NCBI GenBank assembly: GCA_001931905.2
Contig: MSJI02000400.1
Span: 1 to 16,019 of the forward strand
Direction: 5' to 3'
From: Cladosporium sp. IMV 00045
Lineage: Eukaryota > Ascomycota > Dothideomycetes > Cladosporiales > Cladosporiaceae
Length of the DNA stretch: 16,019 nucleotides
The notes beneath the pieces were generated by a model that was not told the DNA's origin, made no database searches, and saw only the letters and a program-made list of their open reading frames with translations. A program made the translations under genes and the position numbers. Positions 6,990-14,263 of this stretch are shown piece by piece. Positions within the stretch are counted from its first letter, which is position 1. Every line of letters starts with the position of its first letter.

Positions 6990-9374
6990 TCACCCAACAA
7001 AATCCTCCCTAACCCACCCCCTCTTCGTCCAACAATCGTACTCCGCCCACCGAACCCTTTTCCTCCTGCCTCCGCCGCTAACCAAACTCCCTGGGTTGAT
7101 CACATGGCAGCCCTCAAACGTCAACGCGAAAGGCTCCGCCTCCGCATCCGCCAAAATCAGAGCGTGAGGCAGAGGATAGAGCGAGAGAGCGGGGTTGTGC
7201 GACCAATGTGTTGGTCTGATGGATGCTGGGAAGGGTGACAGCGTTGATTGAGGCAAGAGGGAGAGGATGAGTTTCTTCGCTTGCGCGGTGGCGTGGTTGT
7301 CGCTTGCGCTCTGGGGCGGGGGCGGGAGGTCGGGCATTTGAGCGTCTGGTTCTGCTGCTGCTTGAGGGTCGGTCTCTGTTGTTGGCAGGGCGCCGGACAT
7401 GGTTTGGTCGTCGTCGGTTTGGCTTTGTTGCTGTGAGCTGCTGCCGGCTCCGTTCTCCTGGGGAGTTCGCTGGTTCGTTGCTTGGCCGATGCGGATTGCG
7501 TTGCGGCGGAAGCGGGAGGAAATGTCGTCGCGGAAGATTGCCACCTCGTGTGCGGGGCCGAACAGGCTGAGGCGAGCTGGGTTGGTTGTCCAGATTGCTT
7601 CGCCGTCCGTGGAGTCTTTTGCTGCGGGCTGGGCGCCCAGCTCCGTCCTCGCGTTGGCGAAGGCGCGTTTGATGCGCGAGGTGAAAATGTCCGGGATGCC
7701 CTCTCGAGGCACGAGAGTAGAGGCGCCGGCGGAAAAGGAAGAGGCCCATGGGTCATTGTCGCCGGGGACGAAAATCCATGTGCTTGTGCGGAGGAGGGGG
7801 AGGAAGTCTGATAGTACCGAAGCCAGTTCGTTGAAGAGCTCCTTGTATTCAATGCTGCCGGTGCCTGCGTTGGCCATTGCAGCGTTGGATGTGAAGTTGC
7901 CGATGAGCACGAAGGTCATGGGAGGTTCGGCGTCGTTGGCGGAATAGTGCTGCAAGACCTGCCGCAGACCGGCTAACGTAGATGGCTGATCGAGTGTCAC
8001 TTCGCCCAACACCACCATCTTACGTTTCGTCTCACTGCTGGCGTGCGGGCTATCAGGTGCAAGCAATCTTTGCTCGAGCCTCCTCATTCGCTGGCCAACA
8101 GCTCGCTCAGACCCCAAACCCAAGAAGTCCGTCCAACCAAACCCACCTCCCAGATCGCCGGGCTTGAGGTCAATTCCAAGGCTGACGTTCCGCTTCTCAG
8201 AAGGAGGACCACTGATGTTGAAGCCCAAGAACCTGCCGCCAATCGACCCTCCAACACCACCCGTGTTTCCAAGACCACTAGATCCAGCCCCAGCCCAGTC
8301 TTCTTCGTACTGTCCTTCCACAAGGATGACCATTCCAGGGCAAAAGTAAGCGCTGTCATTACCCTGCATTGACTGCGCATGCTGCAAGTCAAGCGTGATA
8401 CTCCCAGTCGGATCATTCAGAGCGAGCGTCCCCGTCGGCGCAATGACAAGCATTCCCAGCAGTAAATGCTGACTCCCTCCTCGACCCAGCAAATTCGCGA
8501 TCGGTGTCACTTTGTAGAACTGCTGAGCAGTACTATCCGGTCTTCGAGCAGAGTACGAAGGCGCCTGGAAAGCTTCGTTTCTGAGCAGGCGCTGGTAGAT
8601 GACATTGTACCGATCTCGCGCGATGGCCGTCTTTTCCGCGGGCGATGCGAAGAACGAAGCCTTTGCGCTCGTGGGCAGAAAGTGCTTCTTGTCGACGTCG
8701 TACGTCAATCGCGGTTGGGAGAAAGCGGAAATCGTCTTGATCCACGCTCGCGGGTCCTTCACAGTGTCTTCGTCGTCGTCCTCTTCTTCCGCCTCGTCGA
8801 CGTTCAGCTTGCTGATGCCGAAACTGCTCCCTCGGCCGTCAAGGCTTGGTCTGCTGTTCTCGCCATTCACGGCGTCGATGGGCGAGTCACTCCCAAACGC
8901 AAAGCTGCTTTGTCTACTAATCGCGCTGCTCTTCGATTTGACCGTCCCAACCCGTCCGCCGACCATGCATCCCTCCAGCGTTTTCAGAATCCTCTGCAGC
9001 TGTGGCGAGTCCTGAAAAATTAAAGGACCCGACTCAGTCTTCCACAGCTTCGCCGCTTCGTCAATCACCTTCTCGCCCGTCCCTTCCTCCCTCCATCCCG
9101 ACCCGCAGTGTTTGCCGATGAAAGTAGCGAGTGCTTGCAGTGCCGTGCCGTGTAATGTTAGACCATGCTTCTTGTTGACGACTCGAAATGCGAGCGGCCG
9201 CAGTGTTGGGCCGGGGAGTAGTATGGGAAGAATGGGAGCATTGACTGCTGGTCTGAAGGCTGGCGGGGCTAATGGGCGTTGTGCTGCTGCTGGGAGGATG
9301 GGATGTGCGGGCGTGCCGAAGGCGGGCGATGATGAGAAGATGTTCCCTTCTGGTTGTTTTCGGAAGGAGTCCAT
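6990..9374 (-). CDS. dpb2: DNA polymerase epsilon subunit B (Dpb2)
   Basis: A single 794-residue exon, in the range of filamentous-fungal Dpb2 (yeast 689). Dpb2 is the essential second subunit of Pol epsilon. It ties the polymerase to GINS and the CMG helicase at leading-strand forks. An N-terminal helical domain is seen at about 55-140 (RVVNKKHGLTLHGTALQAL). An acidic linker follows (about 193-205), then an OB-fold region (about 285-390, including VTPIANLL and GSITLDLQHA). The inactive calcineurin-like phosphoesterase domain runs from about 453 (VVLGEVTLD, FVLIGNF, STWIFVPGDNDPW near 531-543, LSLFGPAHEVAIFRDD near 602-617) to the end (CHVINPGSL). The metal-binding residues of true phosphoesterases are degenerate in this family. 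A long Gln/Pro/Asp-rich insert (about 630-700) interrupts the C-terminal domain and looks disordered. The start at 9374 is the first ATG, and the downstream sequence reads naturally. It is divergent from the NASP-type gene. Confidence 0.95.
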   Translation of the reverse strand: MDSFRKQPEGNIFSSSPAFGTPAHPILPAAAQRPLAPPAFRPAVNAPILPILLPGPTLRPLAFRVVNKKHGLTLHGTALQALATFIGKHCGSGWREEGTGEKVIDEAAKLWKTESGPLIFQDSPQLQRILKTLEGCMVGGRVGTVKSKSSAISRQSSFAFGSDSPIDAVNGENSRPSLDGRGSSFGISKLNVDEAEEEDDDEDTVKDPRAWIKTISAFSQPRLTYDVDKKHFLPTSAKASFFASPAEKTAIARDRYNVIYQRLLRNEAFQAPSYSARRPDSTAQQFYKVTPIANLLGRGGSQHLLLGMLVIAPTGTLALNDPTGSITLDLQHAQSMQGNDSAYFCPGMVILVEGQYEEDWAGAGSSGLGNTGGVGGSIGGRFLGFNISGPPSEKRNVSLGIDLKPGDLGGGFGWTDFLGLGSERAVGQRMRRLEQRLLAPDSPHASSETKRKMVVLGEVTLDQPSTLAGLRQVLQHYSANDAEPPMTFVLIGNFTSNAAMANAGTGSIEYKELFNELASVLSDFLPLLRTSTWIFVPGDNDPWASSFSAGASTLVPREGIPDIFTSRIKRAFANARTELGAQPAAKDSTDGEAIWTTNPARLSLFGPAHEVAIFRDDISSRFRRNAIRIGQATNQRTPQENGAGSSSQQQSQTDDDQTMSGALPTTETDPQAAAEPDAQMPDLPPPPQSASDNHATAQAKKLILSLLPQSTLSPFPASIRPTHWSHNPALSLYPLPHALILADAEAEPFALTFEGCHVINPGSLVSGGGRRKRVRWAEYDCWTKRGWVREDFVG

Positions 9375-9472
9375 TGTGTTGTGTCGAGTGTTGGAGATCT
9401 GTGCACTACACAGTAGTTATGTTGCATGGACGCATTCACTGACGTCGAAAGTTCACTTTCACATGCAAAACA

Positions 9473-9486
9473 GACGCGAGACGCGT
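9473..9486. promoter_or_regulatory. Tandem MluI cell-cycle box (MCB) cores in the dpb2/NASP divergent promoter
   Basis: ACGCG at 9474-9478 and the full palindrome ACGCGT at 9481-9486 lie 7 bp apart, about 100 bp from the dpb2 ATG and 120 bp from the NASP-type ATG. ACGCGT is the binding core of MBF (Mbp1/Swi6), which drives G1/S genes in fungi, and yeast DPB2 is a known MCB-type gene. A CRE-like TGACGTC at 9440-9446 lies in the same promoter. Function is inferred from motif, position and gene identity. Confidence 0.6.
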
Positions 9487-9607
9487 TAAGTGGGAAAGCG
9501 CGATGGGGTCTGTGCGTTCGTTTCGAAGATACATCACTCGTCTTCTTTTCCTCGTCTGCATCTTCCAAGCAACATCAACCTACAGAACCCCACAGCACTT
9601 CTCCAAA

Positions 9608-10981
9608 ATGGCCGAAACTGCAGAAACCACCACCATGGACCCCAACGTCAGCTCCCTCTCCCCCTCAGAGCTACAAAACAAGCTCTCCCACCTCAAAGCG
9701 AGCGCAACGCAACAATACTCGCTCAAAAACTACAGCGCAGCGGCCGAATTCTACTCCGAAGCAGCGGAAGTGCAAGACCTGATCAACGGCGAAATGTCTC
9801 CCGAGAATGCCGACCTGCTCTACCAATACGGCCGCTGCCTCTACCACGTCGGCGTCAGCAAGAGCGATGTCCTAGGCGGCAAAGTGGCCGGCACCAGCGG
9901 CGGAGAGGAGCCGAAGCGCAAGAAGAGGAAGACCGCGCCCGTGGCAGAGAGCAGTGCCGCTGGTGCTGCGAGGGGCGAGGCCGCGGTCTCGGACGCGCTC
10001 AAGGATGGAGAGCAGAAGTTGGCGGAGGAGGTTGTGGGCGCCGCTGTGGAAGAGAAAGAGGGCGGGAAGGCTGAGCAGAAAGTCGGCGTGGACAAGCCTT
10101 TCTTCCAGATTACAGGCGACGAGAACTGGACGGACTCAGAAGACGAGGAGGACGAGGAAGGCGAAGACGGCGAAGAGGAAGAGGACGACGACTTCGCGAT
10201 CGCGTACGAAATCCTGGACGTGGCGCGCGTGCTCCTCGCGCGCAAACTCGCCTCGCTCCCCGACTCCACCACGCCCGAAGCGCGCCAGCTCAAAGAACGC
10301 CTGGCGGACACGCACGACCTGCAGGCCGAAATCAAGCTGGAGAACGAGCAATTCGGCGACGCCGTAGCGGACGCCAAGGAGACGCTCAAATACAAGCTCG
10401 AGCTCTTCCCGCAGGAGAGCGGCATGATCGCCGAAGCGCACTACAAGCTCGCCATCGCGCTGGACTTTGCTTCGTTGCCCACGGCGCCTGCTGAGGAGGA
10501 GAACAGCAGCGAAGCGAAGCCCAAGGAGGAGAAGAAAGTGGAACCCAAAGTCAACGAGGAAATGCGCGCTGAAGCCGCGTCCGAAATGGAAAAAGCCATC
10601 GCCTCCTGCCAGCTGCGCATCCAGAAGGACGAAGCCAGCCTCTCCTCTTCCTCCTCCGTCGAAGCTACCAAGCGCACCATCGCCGACGTGAAATCGATGG
10701 TTGCCGAAATGAAAAACCGTCTCGTCGACCTGCGCAACCCGGCCCCGGCCGCTCTTTCCGCTGGAGATCCCTCTGGCGCTCTGGACGGTTCGGACCCGCT
10801 GCGTGGCGTTTTGGGCGCGGTGCTGGGCGAGAGCAAGGCGGAGCAGCAGGAGAGGTTGAGGGAGGTGACGAGTCAGGCGAATGATCTTAGTGGGTTGGTG
10901 AAGAAGCGGAAGGCGAAGGTTGATGTTGCTGAGGATGGGCAGGAGGGGAAGGGGAAGAAGGCCAAGGTGGAGGAGAAGTAG
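9608..10981 (+). CDS. NASP: NASP/Sim3/Hif1-family TPR histone chaperone
   Basis: 457 residues from the ATG at 9608, chosen because its context (CCAAAATGG) is optimal and the protein aligns with the family from there. The frame is open upstream to an ATG at 9503, which would add 35 residues with a hydrophobic stretch; this is probably translated leader. NASP-family proteins bind H3-H4 (Sim3 binds CENP-A in fission yeast, Hif1 works with Hat1-Hat2). Visible: TPR1 at about 27-85 (YSLKNYSAAAEFYSEAAEV, ENADLLYQYGRCLYHVG), a basic nuclear-localisation-like KRKKRK (103-108), and a low-complexity linker. The acidic insert at about 172-195, typical of the family, is followed by AIAYEILDVARVLLARK and the SHNi-TPR region (about 230-290, with FGDAVADAKETLKYKLELF and MIAEAHYKLAIALDF). 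A long helix follows (316-375). The C-terminal lysine-rich segment (432-453) is a second likely nuclear signal. No intron is needed. Confidence 0.9.
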   Translation: MAETAETTTMDPNVSSLSPSELQNKLSHLKASATQQYSLKNYSAAAEFYSEAAEVQDLINGEMSPENADLLYQYGRCLYHVGVSKSDVLGGKVAGTSGGEEPKRKKRKTAPVAESSAAGAARGEAAVSDALKDGEQKLAEEVVGAAVEEKEGGKAEQKVGVDKPFFQITGDENWTDSEDEEDEEGEDGEEEEDDDFAIAYEILDVARVLLARKLASLPDSTTPEARQLKERLADTHDLQAEIKLENEQFGDAVADAKETLKYKLELFPQESGMIAEAHYKLAIALDFASLPTAPAEEENSSEAKPKEEKKVEPKVNEEMRAEAASEMEKAIASCQLRIQKDEASLSSSSSVEATKRTIADVKSMVAEMKNRLVDLRNPAPAALSAGDPSGALDGSDPLRGVLGAVLGESKAEQQERLREVTSQANDLSGLVKKRKAKVDVAEDGQEGKGKKAKVEEK

Positions 10982-11285
10982 AACGAAGTGAAGTGAAGTG
11001 AAGGATGCGCGAATTCTCGGATGGTCATGGAACAGCGGTTTTGGTGAGGAACCGATGCGTGCTGGTGTATGGATGCGATTGATGAACTGCTTCCGATCCC
11101 CTTCTTGATACCCAATATAATAAACAAGGCATTTGCATTATCATCAGTCAGAGCCCTTTGGTTTTTTTGTTTTCTAACGCCCTTTCAACGTGGATTCTCA
11201 AATCACTGTACAGCTCGTATAATACAACTCATACGTGGCAGATCGCATCTGCCCACATCCATATAATACATGCCTATGTCCCTGC
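10982..11285. other. Convergent intergenic interval
   Basis: 304 bp separating the stop codons of the NASP-type gene (+) and the TFIIIC-type gene (-). It holds the two 3' untranslated regions and probable polyadenylation signals. Just after the plus-strand stop is a short GAAGTGAAGTGAAGTG repeat (about 10984-10999). A T-run lies at 11161-11168. No gene is seen. Confidence 0.6.
11119..11124 (+). promoter_or_regulatory. Possible polyadenylation signal for the NASP-type gene
   Basis: AATAAA lies 138 nt after the stop codon, inside an A/T-rich stretch (AATATAATAAAC) in the convergent interval between this gene and the TFIIIC-type gene. Position and sequence fit a fungal 3'-end positioning element. 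No cleavage site can be assigned by eye. Confidence 0.45.
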
Positions 11286-12932
11286 CTACGTGCCCTCTTC
11301 ATCACCATCACCCCGTTCATCCCTCCCCTCCTCCCCATCACTCCCTCCCCCTTCCCCATCCCCCTCACCATCCTGAGCACCATCAAACCTAAACGCAATC
11401 TCCCTCCCCACCTGCCCCGGAATCACCACCCTCTCCCTCGCCCTCGCCTCATTCGCCTCCTCCGCCTCCCTAACCGCATTCCTCCGCCCCGAAGTCCTCC
11501 TCGTCGACCGTCCCATTTCCGCAGTTTCCAACGCCCTCCTCTCTGCATCCAGCCGTCTCGCCTCTTCCATCTGCGCTTTCGTACGGCGCCGTTTGCGCGG
11601 CTTGAAAGCCGGCGTGCCCTCCCCTGCCCCTTCTTCTTCTTCTTGCTCCTCGGCAGGACCACCTTCGGCAGCCTCATGGCCCGCCTGCTGCTCCTCGCCC
11701 CCACCGAGCTGCGGATCGAGCGCGAGCGCGAACGTCTGCGCTTCCGCTTCCGCTGCGCGCCGGGCTTTCTCGGCGTTGCTGACGCGGCCGCGCTTGCGCC
11801 GGGGTGCTTCGCTCATTAGTTCGAGGCCTAGGTTGGAGCGGCGCGAGGCGTTGGAGGGCACGCCGCCGCCGCGGTGGCCGCCGCGGGGTCGGCGGGTGTA
11901 GGTGGGGAGGGTCAGGGGGAGTGGGGAGGGTTCTTCTGTTGCTGTTGCGGGAGTGGGTTGGGTTGTTGGGGGTTGAGTTGGTGTTTCGCTTGGTGTTGCG
12001 CCTGCTCCCATCGGTGAGTCGAGGTTTTCGGCGGGTGGCAAGGAAGTTCTGCGGGGCTCTGCGTCGTCTGCAACAGAAGCGTGGAGGGCGCGGAGCTCGT
12101 CTGCGTTGTGCGCTCCTCTGTAGTAGACGGGGACGCGCAGGGGGATTCTGTGCGCGTCGGGTTCGCCTTTGCGGAGTTTCACGGCGGAGAGGCGTTCCAT
12201 GAAATCGGCCTGGGCGGCGAGATGGGGGTCGTTGATTTTCCGGCGAGGGATGACCAGGGGTTTGTTGGGGTCCTGGGGGATGTCGAAGGGGGCATTGCGG
12301 TCTTCCGTGTCGCTAACGTCGGAGGCGGCGTTGTCTTCTGCTTCGAGCGGTTGGGTTGCGTTCTCGCTTCCGGCGATTGCATGGTCTTGAGAGCCTCGTT
12401 TGCGCTTTAGATTTGCGGGTTTGGCGACCAGTCTTGTTTGCGAGGAACTGACTACGTCGAGAACATGGCCGCTGAGTTTGGGATCTGATACGACGCCCGG
12501 GTTGGTGATCCAGAATTGAGTCCCGAGGTCGGTGAACCAGTGGCAGCTGTAGAATCCATTGTTGAATTTTACGTAGGGCTTTTCGGTGTGTAGGTCCAGG
12601 ATTTGCAGCTTGCCAGACTGGTTCGCTACGTTGTCGCCTTCGATCTCGGTGACGTCCTGACCGTTCGCCTCGACGGGAGCTGTGAGTGGAGTTTCGCCGG
12701 CAGTAGTATTGGTGGTGTTTTTGTCTGGACGAATGAGCTTGCCGTTTTTGGCATATGTCTTTTCCTGGATGGCATTTGGGACGTGGGTGGTCAGATCCAA
12801 GGTGAAGTAGATATCCTCGGTCTCGTTATCGTCATATTCGTATTCCCAGTCCGAGTCGTTGCCGGTGTTGAGTGATGATCTTGATGGTGGTTGGGTCGAC
12901 GGGAGGTGTGATGGCGTTGATTGTGTGGCCAT
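11286..12932 (-). CDS. TFIIIC triple-barrel domain protein (Tfc7/GTF3C6-like) with long disordered tail
   Basis: 548 residues from the ATG at 12932, whose context (ACAATGG) is strong; upstream in-frame sequence has no ATG. The N-terminal part carries the TFIIIC sub6/triple-barrel signature: SDWEYEYDDNETEDIYFTLD (27-46), then after a variable loop LQILDLHTEKPYVKFNNGFY (109-128) and SCHWFTDLGTQFWI (129-142). In TFIIIC this domain belongs to the tau-A module (yeast Tfc7, human GTF3C6), which helps assemble the RNA polymerase III initiation factor on tRNA genes. The rest is unlike the small human subunit. There is a basic KRKRG (176-180), a region around LRVPVYYRGAHNADELRALH, Pro/Thr-rich linkers, Arg/Gly-rich and RKRGR segments, a Glu-rich run, and a basic KPRKRRRTK patch followed by a long Glu/Arg helix. 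The tail looks largely disordered and nuclear. Assignment to the domain family is firm; equivalence to a specific TFIIIC subunit is inference. Confidence 0.75.
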   Translation of the reverse strand: MATQSTPSHLPSTQPPSRSSLNTGNDSDWEYEYDDNETEDIYFTLDLTTHVPNAIQEKTYAKNGKLIRPDKNTTNTTAGETPLTAPVEANGQDVTEIEGDNVANQSGKLQILDLHTEKPYVKFNNGFYSCHWFTDLGTQFWITNPGVVSDPKLSGHVLDVVSSSQTRLVAKPANLKRKRGSQDHAIAGSENATQPLEAEDNAASDVSDTEDRNAPFDIPQDPNKPLVIPRRKINDPHLAAQADFMERLSAVKLRKGEPDAHRIPLRVPVYYRGAHNADELRALHASVADDAEPRRTSLPPAENLDSPMGAGATPSETPTQPPTTQPTPATATEEPSPLPLTLPTYTRRPRGGHRGGGVPSNASRRSNLGLELMSEAPRRKRGRVSNAEKARRAAEAEAQTFALALDPQLGGGEEQQAGHEAAEGGPAEEQEEEEGAGEGTPAFKPRKRRRTKAQMEEARRLDAERRALETAEMGRSTRRTSGRRNAVREAEEANEARARERVVIPGQVGREIAFRFDGAQDGEGDGEGGGSDGEEGRDERGDGDEEGT

Positions 12933-14215
12933 TGTTCTATGGAAGTACCAGCAACGTGGGTTGACGCGATGGGGACATTGGTCCCGACGGTGGATCACAA
13001 GACAGCGAGACTATGACCTGCAGCAAGGGTTGATTTTGTTGTTTTATGTGATGGTGGTGGTGGAGCGTGCAAGTGCATGTGGTGTAGATGTCGCATAGAA
13101 GACGTGCGTGGAGACGGAACGTCGAGTGATTGGTGGATGGGTGTGAATTTGCGGGCGCTTGTGAGAAAAGGCCGGACTGGACTTTGCGTGAGAGGCAGTC
13201 AGCCCTGCGAGCTATTACCGATATCACCATCAAGTAGACGGCATTTGATTTATTCGATGCATGTGTCTACCCGTAGGTATATAGGTACCTAAGGTCGGCA
13301 GGTTAAAACATTATTGACGATCTAGTGTAGTCTGCAATTCATATAGGCATGCATCGACTTCGTCTATCTATTGGCTAGACCAGGCTGTGCAGGCAAGCAA
13401 GGCGGATTTCCAATCGTACCATACTCCATACCAGCATACGCTTATGCTGGATGAAGCTTCGTCTCCCGGAACGCCTCATCCTCCCTCCTGCAGCTTATTG
13501 CCTACAGTAGTAAGGTGCCTATTATATACATCCTTCCATTCCTCATCACCTTCTCGTCCAGATTATTCTCACCTTGCCCTGCCGAATCCATCATCATTAT
13601 AAATCTCCAGCTTACATCCGCAGTATCTCCCTCTCACTCTCCACCTCCTCCAACCTCTGCAGATCTCTCCCAAGCGCCGGCAATCCTCCGCGACCCACAT
13701 CCGACATCGCATTTGTGTAAGGCGGACTGGGCAGGATTATACATCTCCAATCCGGATCCATCGGCCCCGGCACGCCCGGATCTCGTCTCGAAGAAGAAAA
13801 GGCCCTGGCAACTTTATACACCGCTGTGGAACTCTGGCAAGCCCTACGTCGTCACGCGCCTTCTTCTTACCTGGATGTAAGAACTCTCGCCCACTTCCTC
13901 GTATATCATAACCTTGCTGTCTCTCCCTCTCATTTCTTCACCCGACGAGGTCGTTGCCAATCGCTGATAACGCCGATATCCATCCATCCACCCACATCTT
14001 TCCCCCACTCACCCCGCGGTCAGGAACCGTTGGCTTTCCACGACATCACCACCGGCGCATTCTCAATCACGGCATCCTGCACTGTCCTTGCATCACCCTC
14101 CTCCGCTCGTCAGCACTCACCGATGATCGTCCCTCTGTAGCAATCGCCTCACTTCAACAACCACTCCCACACAATCCACTCATCAATGACCCGGTAGGCA
14201 TACGCTCTCTTGCGA
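12933..14215. other. Long intergenic region upstream of the Vps62-CBM18 gene
   Basis: About 1.28 kb. The left part (to about 13200) is the promoter of the minus-strand TFIIIC-type gene. The stretch at 13240-13400 is A/T-rich and contains a 10-bp palindrome, TAGGTACCTA (13282-13291). From about 13550 to 14215 the plus strand is pyrimidine-rich, as expected for the leader of the downstream plus-strand gene. Within it, about 13612-13990 shows open frames on both strands (listed separately and discussed in the findings). No RNA gene or mobile element is recognised. Confidence 0.5.
13612..13987 (-). CDS. Weak candidate: small two-exon gene ending in a charged helix
   Basis: On the minus strand an ATG at 13987 opens 39 codons to a GTAAGA donor at 13870. 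Joining across a 37-nt interval to the AG ending at 13834 keeps the frame open for 73 more codons to the TAA at 13612-13614, giving 112 residues. The end of the protein (GLPALGRDLQRLEEVESERE) and its G-ending codons resemble the 3' ends of other genes here. The postulated intron is shorter than any secure one in the window. The plus strand also has a plausible exon over 13742-13876, encoding RLEEEKALATLYTAVELWQA and ending at a GTAAGA donor. One strand at most is likely to be real; I cannot choose with confidence and recognise neither product. Confidence 0.2.
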
Positions 14216-14263
14216 ATGCCGTCGAATGCACGATCCTCGCCGGTTGCAAACCACCCTCCTCCC

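Noticed and set aside
7114..8372. Many long open frames opposite or out of frame with dpb2
   Set aside because: These are shadows of a GC-rich coding region; Dpb2 homology runs unbroken through the minus-strand frame.
9841..10425. 194-codon Ser-rich frame antisense to the NASP-type gene
   Set aside because: The Ser runs are the reverse complement of Glu/Asp codons in the acidic region; a shadow.
11235..11819. 194-codon Pro/Arg-rich frame antisense to the TFIIIC-type gene
   Set aside because: Low-complexity reverse reading of the charged tail; no domain, and the minus-strand frame has a recognisable barrel domain.
13282..13291. 10-bp palindrome TAGGTACCTA as a regulatory or integration site
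   Set aside because: A single perfect palindrome of this length is expected by chance often enough in 16 kb and has no partner site nearby.
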